Shown here in pieces: positions 8,496 to 19,916 of a stretch of 64,000 nt of DNA. A program made the translations under genes and the position numbers. Within the stretch, counting starts at the first letter, position 1. Each line of letters opens with the position of its first letter. Source of the stretch: an uncultured Alphaproteobacteria bacterium (GTDB taxonomy: Bacteria; Pseudomonadota; Alphaproteobacteria; Rhizobiales; Ancalomicrobiaceae); assembly GCA_937892955.1 (NCBI GenBank), contig CALBKH010000002.1, positions 39,323 through 103,322 on the forward strand. The letters are read 5' to 3'. Under the pieces are notes generated by a model. The model had not been told where the DNA came from. It was given only the letters and a program-made list of their open reading frames with translations, and did no database searches.

Positions 8496-9185
8496 ATGCC
8501 GTCGTTCGCCACCTTCCGCCGTCTCCTCGCCGCCGCCGCCTGCGTCGGTGTGGTCGCGTCGCTGCCGACCGCCGCCGTGGCGCAGCAGGCCAAGGCCGGC
8601 GCGCCGACGGTGCTCGCCGCACCCGGTCCGGGCGTGAAGCCGGCCGGCCTCAGCGCCCAGCAGAAGGAGACGCTCGGCGCGATCAACAAGTACTTCAATT
8701 CGGTGCGTACGCTGAACGGCGAGTTCGTCCAGTTCGGCCCCGACGGCGAGAAGTCGGGCGGCGAATTCCACATGTCGCGGCCGGGCAAGATCCGCTTCAT
8801 CTACGCCAAGCCGTCGCATCTCGACATCATCGCCGACGGCATCGACGTGATCGTGCGCGACATCAAGAACCAGACGCAGGATCTCTATCCGCTGTCGAAG
8901 ACGCCGTTGCGCTTCCTGCTCGCCGACCGCATCGACCTGACCTCGGAGGCGAACATCACCAACGTGTCGATCGAGCCGGATCTGGTGTCGGTGGTGCTGG
9001 AGCAATCGACGGTGTTCGGCGACGGACGCCTCACCATGGTCTTCGACCGCAAGACCTCCGAACTGAAGCAATGGACGGTGACCGACGCGCAGGGCTACGA
9101 TACGTCGGTGGCGGTCTACAACGTCACCGCCAACCAGCCGGCCGACGAGAAGCTGTTCAAGATCGATCGGACCATCATCCGCTGA
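8496..9185 (+). CDS. lolA: Outer-membrane lipoprotein carrier protein LolA
   Basis: A 229-residue periplasmic chaperone that takes lipoproteins released by the LolCDE transporter to the outer membrane. The ATG at 8496 gives a clean signal peptide (RRLLAAAACVGVV...AAVAQQA). Mature features are YFNSVRTLNGEFVQF, the GGEFHMSRPGKIRFIY strand pair and LYPLSKTPLRFLL, all typical of the alphaproteobacterial LolA/DUF2092-like fold. An upstream in-frame extension of 21 Arg-rich residues would mask the signal peptide and is rejected. It lies between ftsK and xthA, its normal place in Rhizobiales. Confidence 0.93.
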   Translation: MPSFATFRRLLAAAACVGVVASLPTAAVAQQAKAGAPTVLAAPGPGVKPAGLSAQQKETLGAINKYFNSVRTLNGEFVQFGPDGEKSGGEFHMSRPGKIRFIYAKPSHLDIIADGIDVIVRDIKNQTQDLYPLSKTPLRFLLADRIDLTSEANITNVSIEPDLVSVVLEQSTVFGDGRLTMVFDRKTSELKQWTVTDAQGYDTSVAVYNVTANQPADEKLFKIDRTIIR

Positions 9186-9236
9186 CGTCCCTCGCGGCTC
9201 GACGCCGGCGGTGGGATCCCACCGCCGAGGTCACCC

Positions 9237-10040
9237 TTGCCGCTGTCCATCGCCACCTGGAACATCAATTCGGTTCGCCTGCGCCTGCCGATCGTCGAGC
9301 ACTATCTCGAGAGCCGCGCGCCCGACATCCTGTGCCTGCAGGAGACCAAGTGCCCGGACGGGTCGTTTCCCGCCGCGGCGTTCCGTAGGCTCGGCTACGA
9401 GCACGTGGCGATCCACGGCCAGAAGGGCTATCATGGCGTCGCCATCGTCTCGAAACGGCCGTTCCTCTCCGTCGACAAGCGCGATTTCTGCGAGAAGGGC
9501 GATGCGCGCCATCTCGCGGTGACGATCGACACGGCGATCGGGCCGATGGATCTGCACGATTTCTACATCCCGGCCGGCGGCGACGAGCCGGATCCGGTGG
9601 TGAACGACAAGTTCGCCCACAAGCTCGCCTTCCTCGACGAATTGAAGGCCTGGCTCGGTTCGGGGGCGTCGGCGACGCCGGCGGTGGTCGTCGGCGATCT
9701 CAACATCGCGCCGCTCGTGGAAGACGTCTGGTCGCACAAGGCGCTCATCAAGGTCGTCTCGCACACGCCGATCGAGACCGAGACCTTCGAGACGATCCGC
9801 AAGGGTGGCGAGTGGATCGACGTCATGCGCCGCTTCGTGCCGGAGTCGAGTAAGCTCTACACCTGGTGGAGCTATCGGGCGGCGGACTGGAACGCCGCCG
9901 ACAAGGGTCGGCGGCTCGATCACGTCTGGGCGAGCCCGCATCTCGACGGCCGTCTTCTCGGCATGGAGGTGCTCAGGGAGGCGCGCGGCTGGGAACGGCC
10001 GTCCGACCACGTGCCGGTCGAAGCGATCTTCGACCTGTGA
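9237..10040 (+). CDS. xthA: Exodeoxyribonuclease III
   Basis: A 267-residue exonuclease III/AP endonuclease, acting on abasic sites and 3' blocked ends in base-excision repair. The catalytic residues of the EEP fold are visible: N in WNINSVR, E in LQETKCPDG, GVAIVSK, Y in HDFYIPAGGDEPD, D-x-N in VVGDLNIAPLVEDVW, DHVWASPHL and the terminal SDHVPVEA. The start is TTG at 9237, six bases after GAGG, because no ATG or GTG precedes the conserved LSIATWNINS. It starts 51 bases after lolA. Confidence 0.95.
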   Translation: MPLSIATWNINSVRLRLPIVEHYLESRAPDILCLQETKCPDGSFPAAAFRRLGYEHVAIHGQKGYHGVAIVSKRPFLSVDKRDFCEKGDARHLAVTIDTAIGPMDLHDFYIPAGGDEPDPVVNDKFAHKLAFLDELKAWLGSGASATPAVVVGDLNIAPLVEDVWSHKALIKVVSHTPIETETFETIRKGGEWIDVMRRFVPESSKLYTWWSYRAADWNAADKGRRLDHVWASPHLDGRLLGMEVLREARGWERPSDHVPVEAIFDL

Positions 10041-10212
10041 GCGGCGGCGGCGGTGGCGGTCACCCCGGGTGAACTGTGACATTTCCGCCGATTCGACCGG
10101 CCGCGAATCGTCATGATTCGACATGGACTTGATGCGCGACTCGGGTGGACTACGATTCTCTCCGGGTGCATCGCGGCGAAGCGATTCGACCGCGGGACCG
10201 AGTTCGGATTAG

Positions 10213-10330
10213 GGATCCGGCAGGTCGCTTCGCGACGCCGGATCCGGCTCGCCGAAAACGCCCTTGTTCGGACGGCGCATTTTCGGCGAACGGACTACGA
10301 ACTTCTGATGAGATCATCCGAAGTTCGTAG
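10213..10330. repeat. Cluster of three hairpin palindromes in the xthA-thpR gap
   Basis: The 336-base gap 10041-10376 has no gene but three consecutive hairpins. The first has arms 10213-10221 and 10237-10245 (GGATCCGGC and its complement) with an inner 5-bp stem. The second pairs 10251-10258 with 10280-10287 (GCCGAAAA). The third is an almost perfect 36-base palindrome, 10295-10330, in which 16 of 17 arm positions pair around a central GA. Shorter ATTCG palindromes lie at 10090-10125. The third ends 46 bases before thpR, outside its ribosome-binding site. Confidence 0.75.
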
Positions 10331-10376
10331 GAGGGCCGGATCCCCGGTCCTCGGGCGAGACCGGAGGGACCTGACG

Positions 10377-11009
10377 ATGCCGCGCCTCTTCACCGGTCTC
10401 GAGCTTCCCGAAGATCTCGGTCGGTCGCTCTCCTTCCTGCGCGGCGGACTGCCCGGCGCCAAGTGGATCGACGTGGAGAACTACCACGTCACCCTGCGCT
10501 TCATCGGCGATATCGACGATCCGACGGCCGCAGAGATCGCCCACGAACTGCGACGGGTGCGTCGGCAGCGTTTCGATCTGAGGATCGAGGGGGTGACCGC
10601 CTTCGGCGGGCGCCAGCCGCATTCGCTGATCGCCAAGGTGACGCCGGTGCCGGCGCTGATCGAATTGCAGGCGGAGCACGAGCGCATCTGCCAGCGCCTC
10701 GGGCTTCCGGCCGAGCCGCGCAAATTCCTACCGCACGTCACCATCGCTCGCTGCAAGGCGGTGACGCATTCGGCGGTGGCGCAGTGGCTGGCGCTGCGCG
10801 GCGGTTTCACCGGCGGGGCGTGGACGGCGGAGCGCTTCGTCCTCTACTCGTCGCGCGCTTCGCGTGGCGGTGGTCCCTACATCGTCGAGGAAGCCTTCGA
10901 CCTCGAGGCGCCGCGCGGCGGCGGTCTCGGAGTCGGTCTCGGGCGTGGCGTCTCGCGGGTGCCGCCGATCATCGGCCGCAATCACCCGCGCTTCGCCACG
11001 CCGGTGTGA
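10377..11009 (+). CDS. thpR: RNA 2',3'-cyclic phosphodiesterase (2'-5' RNA ligase family)
   Basis: A 210-residue member of the 2H phosphoesterase family, which hydrolyses RNA 2',3'-cyclic phosphates to 2'-phosphates. The two catalytic HxTx motifs are HVTLRF (about residue 36) and HVTIAR (about 121). RLFTGLELPE is the usual N-terminus. GGAGG lies ten bases before the ATG at 10377. The C-terminal 30 residues are Gly/Arg-rich and look unstructured. It converges on the aldehyde dehydrogenase with only six bases between the two stops. Confidence 0.92.
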   Translation: MPRLFTGLELPEDLGRSLSFLRGGLPGAKWIDVENYHVTLRFIGDIDDPTAAEIAHELRRVRRQRFDLRIEGVTAFGGRQPHSLIAKVTPVPALIELQAEHERICQRLGLPAEPRKFLPHVTIARCKAVTHSAVAQWLALRGGFTGGAWTAERFVLYSSRASRGGGPYIVEEAFDLEAPRGGGLGVGLGRGVSRVPPIIGRNHPRFATPV

Positions 11010-11015
11010 GCCGGC

Positions 11016-12464
11016 TCACGCCGGATCGGGCCACCCCGTCACCGACTTCAGCTCCAGGAAGTCCTCGAGGCCGAAGGTGCCGCCTTCGCGGCCGATGCCG
11101 GACTGCTTGTAGCCGCCGAAGGGAGCGCCAGGGGTGCGGGGGACGCCGTTGACGTGGACCATGCCGGCGCGGATCGCCCGGGCGACGCGCCGGACACGGG
11201 CCGGGTCGCCGGTCTCGAGCCGCGACGAGAGGCCGTAGGGCGTGTCGTTGGCGATGGCGATCGCTTGCTCCTCGGTGTCGAAGGGGATGATCGCCAGGAC
11301 CGGGCCGAAGATCTCCTCGCGGGCGATGGTCATGTCGTTGGTGACGTCGGCGAAGACGGTCGGGCGGATGAAGTAGCCCTTGTCCAGGCCTTCCGGGGCG
11401 TCCGGGCCACCGGCGACGAGGCGGGCGCCCTCCTGGATGCCGATGCGGATCAGATTGCGGATCTTGTCGCGCTGGGCTTCGGACACCACCGGGCCGATGT
11501 GGCGGCCGGGCTTCGACGCCGGGCCGACCTCCGTCTTGGCGGCGATCGCCGCGGCGACCTCGACCGCCTTGTCGTAGATCGGACGCTCGACCAGCATGCG
11601 GGTCGGCGCGTTGCAGGACTGGCCGGTGTTGCCCATGACGGCGAGGGTGCCGCGCTTCACCGCCGCTTCGACGTCGCAGTCGGCGAAGATCAGGTTGGGC
11701 GACTTGCCGCCGAGTTCGAGCGCGACCTTCTTGATCGTGCCGGCGCAGGCGCGCATCACCGCGGCGCCGGCGCGGGTCGAGCCGGTGAAGCTCATCATGT
11801 CGATGTCCGGGTGGTTCGACATGGCCTCGCCGACGGTCGGGCCGTCGCCGACGACGAGGTTGAAGACGCCGGCCGGGAAGCCGGCTTCGTGGATCATCTC
11901 GGCGAAGAGCAGGCCCGAGAGCGGCGCGATCTCGGAGGGCTTCAGGACCACGGTGCAGCCGACGGCGAGGGCAGGGGCGACCTTCAGCGCGATCTGGTTC
12001 ATCGGCCAGTTCCACGGCGTGATCAGGCCGCAGACGCCGATCGGCTCCCAGAACAGCCGGTCGCCGGAGCCGTCGGGGTTGAGCGGCCGTTCGAAGGCGA
12101 AGCGGTCGAGGGCGGCGATGGCGCCGGTCACTTCCTCGAGGCCGGCGGCCGCCTGGGCGCGACGGGCGAAGTCGATGGGGGCGCCCATTTCTTTCGAGAT
12201 CGCCTCGGCCATCTCGTCGTAGCGGGCCTTGTAGACCTCCTCGAGCCGAACGAGGGCGGCGCGGCGCTCGGCCTGCGGGGTGGCGGCCCAGGCGGGGAAG
12301 GCGCGGCGGGCGGCGGCGACGGCGCGGTCGACGTCCGCCGCCGACCCGAGCGAGACGATCGCCGCGACCGATTCGTCGGAGGGGTCGATCACCTCGAGGG
12401 TGCGGGGGGCGAGCGGCGCCACCCAGGCGCCGTCGATGTAGAAATCGGTCTTGGTGGTCGGCAT
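11016..12464 (-). CDS. NAD(P)-dependent aldehyde dehydrogenase
   Basis: A 482-residue aldehyde dehydrogenase oxidising an aldehyde to the acid. Seen in order: PWNWPMNQIALKVAPALAVG (cofactor and substrate region, including the catalytic Asn), FTGSTRAGAAV, the general base Glu in ALELGGKSPNLIF, the nucleophile Cys in GNTGQSCNAPTRM, and EEIFGPVLAII. A GGGAG ribosome-binding site precedes the ATG at 12464. Substrate cannot be read from sequence. The neighbouring co-directional class II aldolase, 128 bases upstream, suggests a sugar- or hydroxyaldehyde-derived product, but they may be separate transcripts. Confidence 0.92.
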   Translation of the reverse strand: MPTTKTDFYIDGAWVAPLAPRTLEVIDPSDESVAAIVSLGSAADVDRAVAAARRAFPAWAATPQAERRAALVRLEEVYKARYDEMAEAISKEMGAPIDFARRAQAAAGLEEVTGAIAALDRFAFERPLNPDGSGDRLFWEPIGVCGLITPWNWPMNQIALKVAPALAVGCTVVLKPSEIAPLSGLLFAEMIHEAGFPAGVFNLVVGDGPTVGEAMSNHPDIDMMSFTGSTRAGAAVMRACAGTIKKVALELGGKSPNLIFADCDVEAAVKRGTLAVMGNTGQSCNAPTRMLVERPIYDKAVEVAAAIAAKTEVGPASKPGRHIGPVVSEAQRDKIRNLIRIGIQEGARLVAGGPDAPEGLDKGYFIRPTVFADVTNDMTIAREEIFGPVLAIIPFDTEEQAIAIANDTPYGLSSRLETGDPARVRRVARAIRAGMVHVNGVPRTPGAPFGGYKQSGIGREGGTFGLEDFLELKSVTGWPDPA

Positions 12465-12592
12465 GGGAACTCCCGAGAGTGGCGTCGGAGCCGGCCGGAG
12501 CCGGTTTCGTGGTCGATGGGCGAGTTTAGGTCGCGAAGTACGGAGCGCCAGAGGGCGGCGAGCAGGTCTCCCCCGCCGTGATGCCGGCGGCG

Positions 12593-13378
12593 TCAGGTGG
12601 CGAAATCCGGGTCGGTCACCGCCAGCCGGCGCTTCACCGAGACGAGATGGGCGTCGATGTCCTCGATCGCCATCTGCGCAGCGGTGTGGGCGGCGACTTC
12701 GGCCGGGACCGGCACGAGGCGGCGGCCGGTGCTCTCGGCGAGGATCTGCACCTCGGCGGCGCGTTCGAGGAAGTAGAGGTCGTCCCAGGCCTTGGCGATG
12801 GTCGAGGCGACGACCATGACGCCGTGGCTGCGCATGAAGACGATGTCCGCGTCGCCGATCGCGGCGGCGATGCGGTCGCCTTCGCGTTCGTCCAGTGCGA
12901 GGCCGCCGTAGACCGGATCGACGGCGACGCGACCCCAGAACTTCAGGGCCGACTGGCCGGCGAAGACCAGGGGATCGCCTTCGACCATGCACAGCGCCGT
13001 CGCCCGGGGCATGTGGGTGTGAAAGGCGACGCGGGCGCGCGGCAAGCGGGCGTGCAGGCGCGCGTGGATGTGGAAGGCGGTCGCTTCCGGCACGCCGTCA
13101 CCGGCGACGACGTTGCCGTGGAAGTCGCAGACGAGCAGGCTCGAGGCGGTCACCTCGGAGAAGGCGCGGCCGTAGGGGTTGACCAGGAAGAGGTCGTCGG
13201 AACCCGGCACCATCGCGGAGAAGTGGTTGCACACTCCCTCCGACAGGCCGAGGGCGGCCGCCATGCGGAAGCAGGCGGCGAGATCTATCCGCGCTTCCCA
13301 GGTGGCTTCGGCGTCGAGAACCGCGAGGTTCGAGCCGGTCGGTCGGCGGGGTGCGGTGATCTTCAGGTCATGAGCCAC
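12593..13378 (-). CDS. Class II aldolase/adducin family protein
   Basis: About 261 residues of the zinc-dependent class II aldolase (fuculose/ribulose-phosphate aldolase and adducin head) fold. The metal-binding His pair is in VAFHTHMPRATALC and the third His in FMRSHGVMVV; NHFSAMVPG and LVNPYGRAFSE are the usual N-terminal motifs. This subgroup, with an adducin-like C-terminus, often has no assigned substrate. The GTG at 13378 is preferred because GGAGG lies 11 bases upstream. The frame stays open to a TTG at 13441, but the extra residues are Ala-rich and not family-like. It is transcribed in the same direction as the feo operon and the aldehyde dehydrogenase. Confidence 0.85.
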   Translation of the reverse strand: MAHDLKITAPRRPTGSNLAVLDAEATWEARIDLAACFRMAAALGLSEGVCNHFSAMVPGSDDLFLVNPYGRAFSEVTASSLLVCDFHGNVVAGDGVPEATAFHIHARLHARLPRARVAFHTHMPRATALCMVEGDPLVFAGQSALKFWGRVAVDPVYGGLALDEREGDRIAAAIGDADIVFMRSHGVMVVASTIAKAWDDLYFLERAAEVQILAESTGRRLVPVPAEVAAHTAAQMAIEDIDAHLVSVKRRLAVTDPDFAT

Positions 13379-13478
13379 GATGGACGCGTCCTCCGGGGGC
13401 GAGCGGGGCGTCAGGATCGCGGCGGCGGCGGCGATGCGCAAGAGGGGGGGATCCTGGGGAGCGCCGACGGTCCGGTGG

Positions 13479-13639
13479 TCAGTGGCAGCCGCCGCAGTCC
13501 TTCGAGCCGCAGGCCGACTTCGAGGCGCAGGCGGCGCCGTTCTTCAGGCCGATGCGGGTCCTGAGGCTTCCCGGCATCCAGCGCAGGGCGAGAAAGGCGG
13601 CGGCGCCGAGGACGATGCCGTAGATCAGGGTCGTCTCGT

Positions 13640-13643
<4 letters not shown>
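13479..13643 (-). CDS. FeoB-associated Cys-rich membrane protein
   Basis: A 54-residue protein with one N-terminal membrane helix (IYGIVLGAAAFLALRWM) and a cytosolic tail bearing Cys39, Cys45, Cys50 and Cys53, ending KDCGGCH. Small proteins of this type encoded after feoB (FeoB-associated CxxC family) are thought to help ferrous-iron transport, perhaps by binding metal or a cluster. Its ATG overlaps the feoB stop (ATGA), so translation is coupled. Confidence 0.85.
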
Positions 13644-15505
<1,862 letters not shown>

Positions 15506-15508
15506 GCC

Positions 15509-15823
15509 TCAAGCCTCGGCGACGAGGATCACGTCGGCATCGCGACGGCGCAGCGCCACGGTGAGGTCGTCGACACGGACGGCGATGGGATCGCGGCCGA
15601 TCGGACCTTCCTGGAGGATCTCGACCCGCGCACCCTCGACGAAGCCCATCTCGAGCAGGCGACGCTCCATCTCCGTCCAGGTGATGGTGAGGTCGGCGGC
15701 GGGCGTGAGGCCGGTGACCCAGCCGGACCAGCCGCGCGACCGGCGTCCGAGCCGATCGGAGGTGTCGGCGACGAGGCCGGCAGGAACGAGATCGGCGGTG
15801 GCGATGTCGACGGCGAGACTCAT
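15509..15823 (-). CDS. feoA: Ferrous iron transport protein A
   Basis: A 104-residue SH3-like FeoA protein, a small cytosolic partner needed for FeoB function. The FeoA core runs from GLTPAADLTITW through RRLLEMGFVEGARVEILQ to VRVDDLTVALRRRDADVILV. The N-terminal 35 residues are an extension compared with E. coli FeoA (75 residues). It is the first gene of the operon; a Fur/Mur-like box lies just upstream at 15871-15885. Confidence 0.93.
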   Translation of the reverse strand: MSLAVDIATADLVPAGLVADTSDRLGRRSRGWSGWVTGLTPAADLTITWTEMERRLLEMGFVEGARVEILQEGPIGRDPIAVRVDDLTVALRRRDADVILVAEA

Positions 15824-15855
15824 GGACGGACGCGGCCCCGGTTGGCTTCACACCT

Positions 15856-15885
15856 TTGCAATAACGACTATGCAAATCATTCGCA
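15856..15885 (-). promoter_or_regulatory. Fur/Mur-like operator upstream of feoA
   Basis: TGCAAATCATTCGCA (15871-15885) is a near-perfect dyad, with seven-base arms around a central C and one mismatch. It matches the TGCRAAT-N-ATTYGCA form of alphaproteobacterial Fur/Mur sites. A second, looser TTGCAATA...ATGCAA half overlaps at 15856-15874. Both lie 33-62 bases before the feoA start in an AT-rich patch, where a promoter should be. Iron-dependent repression of feoABC is the obvious reading. Confidence 0.65.
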
Positions 15886-16020
15886 ATAAGTAGATTGCCG
15901 AGGCCTCTCGGGAATTGGTCGGATGTGGTGAATCCGCCACCTTCCGGGCTGCGCCGCGTCGTCGCAGGGCGGATCCCGGCGTCCCGCGGCGGGTCGGCTC
16001 GGCCGGTCGTCCGGAAACGA

Positions 16021-16062
16021 CGAAGACCGGACCACGGCCCGCAGGGCGCGATCCGGTCTTCG
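16021..16062 (-). terminator. Probable terminator of typA
   Basis: An 11-bp perfect stem pairs 16021-16031 with 16052-16062 around a 20-base loop that itself contains a short GGCCC/GGGC pairing. On the minus strand it is followed by a short T-containing stretch (TCGTTTCC). It begins 27 bases after the typA stop. The weak T-tract leaves some doubt. Confidence 0.55.
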
Positions 16063-16088
16063 GCAGAGCGTGGCGGAGACGCGTCGCC

Positions 16089-17909
<1,821 letters not shown>

Positions 17910-18125
17910 GGGAACGCCTGCCGGGTTCGGGGCCGCCACGATGCTTTGGGCCGCCCGCGTCCTGTTCGGATGATCTGTCACGGATTTGCGCCGTCTCTAC
18001 TCGCTTCGCGGGGCTTTCGCAAGCGCGAGAGGGGGCGGCGCGCCGGCGCGGTCCGCCGTAGCCGGTCCGTCGCTCTCCCATGGAAGGTACGCATGACGGC
18101 CATGCGACGGTCGGCTCGACATTTT

Positions 18126-18166
18126 ATAAGTCTCCCTTATCATATGCTCCACATATATGATGGAGG
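18126..18166 (+). promoter_or_regulatory. AT-rich dyads before marR (candidate MarR operators)
   Basis: Two dyads lie in the short AT-rich stretch before the MarR gene: ATAAG-TCTCC-CTTAT (18126-18140, perfect 5-bp arms) and TATCATATG..CATATATGAT (18139-18159, imperfect). The second abuts the TGGAGG ribosome-binding site at 18161-18166. MarR proteins normally repress their own operon through such promoter-proximal dyads. The functional assignment is inference. Confidence 0.5.
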
Positions 18167-18170
18167 TCCC

Positions 18171-18632
18171 ATGACGACCGATCCGGCGGACGAACCGCTC
18201 GGCATCCTGTTCTCCGACGTGGCGCGGCTCTTCTGGCGACGATTGGAAAGCGCGTGGAGCGCAGCCGGTTTCGATGTCGGCTCGGCCGAGGTGCGGGTGC
18301 TGATGACCATCGTCGAGCAGCCGGGACTGCGTCAGGCGCAGCTCGCCGAGAGCCTCCACATCGAGCCGATGACGCTGGTCGGCCATCTCGACCGGCTGGT
18401 GCGGCGGGGTTTGGCCGAACGGCGGCCCGACCCCGGTGACCGGCGAGCGAAGCTGGTGCATCCGAGCGAGCGGGCGGCGGGTGTGCTCGAAGAACTGCGC
18501 GCGGCGTCCGCGGGGGTGCGCACGGCGCAGACGGCCGGGTTCGACGAGGCGGAGATCGCGAGTTTGCGGGGGCTCCTGCAACGGGTCCGGGGCAATCTCG
18601 CTGCCGCGCCCCGAGGGGAGGCGCGCGCATGA
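18171..18632 (+). CDS. MarR-family transcriptional regulator
   Basis: A 153-residue MarR-type winged-helix repressor. The helix-turn-helix and wing are visible in VLMTIVEQPGLRQAQLAESL, IEPMTLVGHLDRLVRRGLAER and PDPGDRRAKLVHPSE (wing with the conserved D-R). The flanking N- and C-terminal helices form the dimer interface. TGGAGG precedes the ATG at 18171. Its stop overlaps the start of the MFS transporter gene (ATGA), so the two are cotranscribed, and the regulator probably controls the pump in response to its substrate. Confidence 0.9.
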   Translation: MTTDPADEPLGILFSDVARLFWRRLESAWSAAGFDVGSAEVRVLMTIVEQPGLRQAQLAESLHIEPMTLVGHLDRLVRRGLAERRPDPGDRRAKLVHPSERAAGVLEELRAASAGVRTAQTAGFDEAEIASLRGLLQRVRGNLAAAPRGEARA

Positions 18633-19858
18633 CCGCGACCGTCACGGCGCCCGCGCTCTCCGCCACACGAACCGTGCTCATCGGCGGCATGCTGACGGCG
18701 CTCGCCTCGATGTCGATGGCGCTCTACACGCCGGCGATGCCGACGCTCGTCGCCGCCTTCGGCACGACGATGGCGATGGTGAAGACCTCGCTCACCGCCT
18801 TCTTCGCCGGTTTCGCCCTGTCGCAGTTGGTCTGTGGTCCGGTGTCCGACGCCTTCGGCCGGCGCTTCGCCGCGCTGCTGTTCCTCGCCCTCTACACCCT
18901 CGGCAGCGTCGGTGCGCTGTTCGCCGAGACGATCGAGACGCTGATCGCGGCGCGCGCCCTGCAGGGAGTCGGTGCGGCGATCGGGGTCGGCGTGTCACGG
19001 GCGGTGGTGCGCGATCTCTTCACCGGCGAGGAGGCGGCGGGCATCCTCGCCACCATCGGCATCGTGCTGTCGATCGGCCCGGCGATCTCGCCGACGCTCG
19101 GCGGTTTTCTGCTGGCGCTGTTCGGCTGGCGTGCGGTCTTCGTCGTCATGGCACTGTGCGGGATCACGGCCCTGGTCGTCGTGTTCACGGCTCTGCCGGA
19201 GACCAATCGCGACCGTGATCCGGCCAAGGCACGGCCCGATCGGGTGATCGCCACCTATGCGATGTTGACGCGCGATCGACGCTTCCTCCTGCCGGTCCTG
19301 TCGATCGGCTTCTCGGTCGGGGCGATCTTCACCCTGGGCACGCTGCTGCCCTTCGTGCTGATCGAGCGCGTCGGGCTCACGCCGGCGACCTTCGGTGTCG
19401 GCATGCTGGCGCAGACGCTGTCCTATCTCTCCGGCGGCGTGGTGGCCCGCGCCCTCATCCCGCGGGTCGGGGCGGAACGGCTGATCCTGCCGGGGCTGAT
19501 CCTCGGCTTCCTCGGGGCCTGCGGCACGCTGCTCCTCGGCCGGGTCTTCGCCCCGTCCTATCCGGCGGTGATGATTCCGGTCGGGGCCTTCGCCTTCTCG
19601 ATCTCGCTGGTCATCCCGGGGCTCACCACCCGCGCCATGGCGCTGCACCCGCGGAACGCCGGCTCGGCCTCGTCACTCCTCGGCTTCGTCCAGATGGGCG
19701 CCGGCTTCCTCGGCGGCGTCGCGGCGACGGTGTTCGCCGATCCGGTCGTCGGGCTGGGGGTGGTGTTTCCGACGATGCTCGCCGTGGCGCTGGGGGCACG
19801 GCTCGTCGATCGCGGCTTCACTCTCGACACCGAATCGAAAGTGCCTCGGGAAGCGTGA
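18629..19858 (+). CDS. MFS drug-resistance transporter, Bcr/CflA family
   Basis: A 409-residue, 12-helix major facilitator. The family signature ALYTPAMPTLVAAFG in helix 1, the loop 2-3 motif GPVSDAFGRRFAALL and the helix 4 segment RALQGVGAAIGVGVSRAVVRDLF place it with Bcr/CflA proton antiporters (bicyclomycin, chloramphenicol and similar). It is translationally coupled to the upstream MarR gene and ends at a terminator shared with argG. The actual substrate is unknown. Confidence 0.9.
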   Translation: MTATVTAPALSATRTVLIGGMLTALASMSMALYTPAMPTLVAAFGTTMAMVKTSLTAFFAGFALSQLVCGPVSDAFGRRFAALLFLALYTLGSVGALFAETIETLIAARALQGVGAAIGVGVSRAVVRDLFTGEEAAGILATIGIVLSIGPAISPTLGGFLLALFGWRAVFVVMALCGITALVVVFTALPETNRDRDPAKARPDRVIATYAMLTRDRRFLLPVLSIGFSVGAIFTLGTLLPFVLIERVGLTPATFGVGMLAQTLSYLSGGVVARALIPRVGAERLILPGLILGFLGACGTLLLGRVFAPSYPAVMIPVGAFAFSISLVIPGLTTRAMALHPRNAGSASSLLGFVQMGAGFLGGVAATVFADPVVGLGVVFPTMLAVALGARLVDRGFTLDTESKVPREA

Positions 19859-19889
19859 AGGGCGGCGAACCCGTCGGTCCGCCGCCCTT
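19858..19889. terminator. Bidirectional terminator between the MFS gene and argG
   Basis: A perfect 10-bp stem (AAGGGCGGCG at 19858-19867 with its complement at 19880-19889) surrounds a 12-base loop and overlaps the last base of the MFS stop codon. The A/T ends of the stem give short T runs in both directions, which suits two convergent genes. Confidence 0.7.
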
Positions 19890-19916
19890 CTCAGGATCGT
19901 CGTCGATCCGCCGGGA

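Noticed and set aside
10213..10330. CRISPR array
   Set aside because: The hairpins differ from one another, are not direct repeats, and have no regular spacers; no cas genes are present.
17910..17981. N-terminal extension of TypA by 24 residues
   Set aside because: The extra residues are not TypA-like, and MKLRNIAIIAHVDHGK is the family start.
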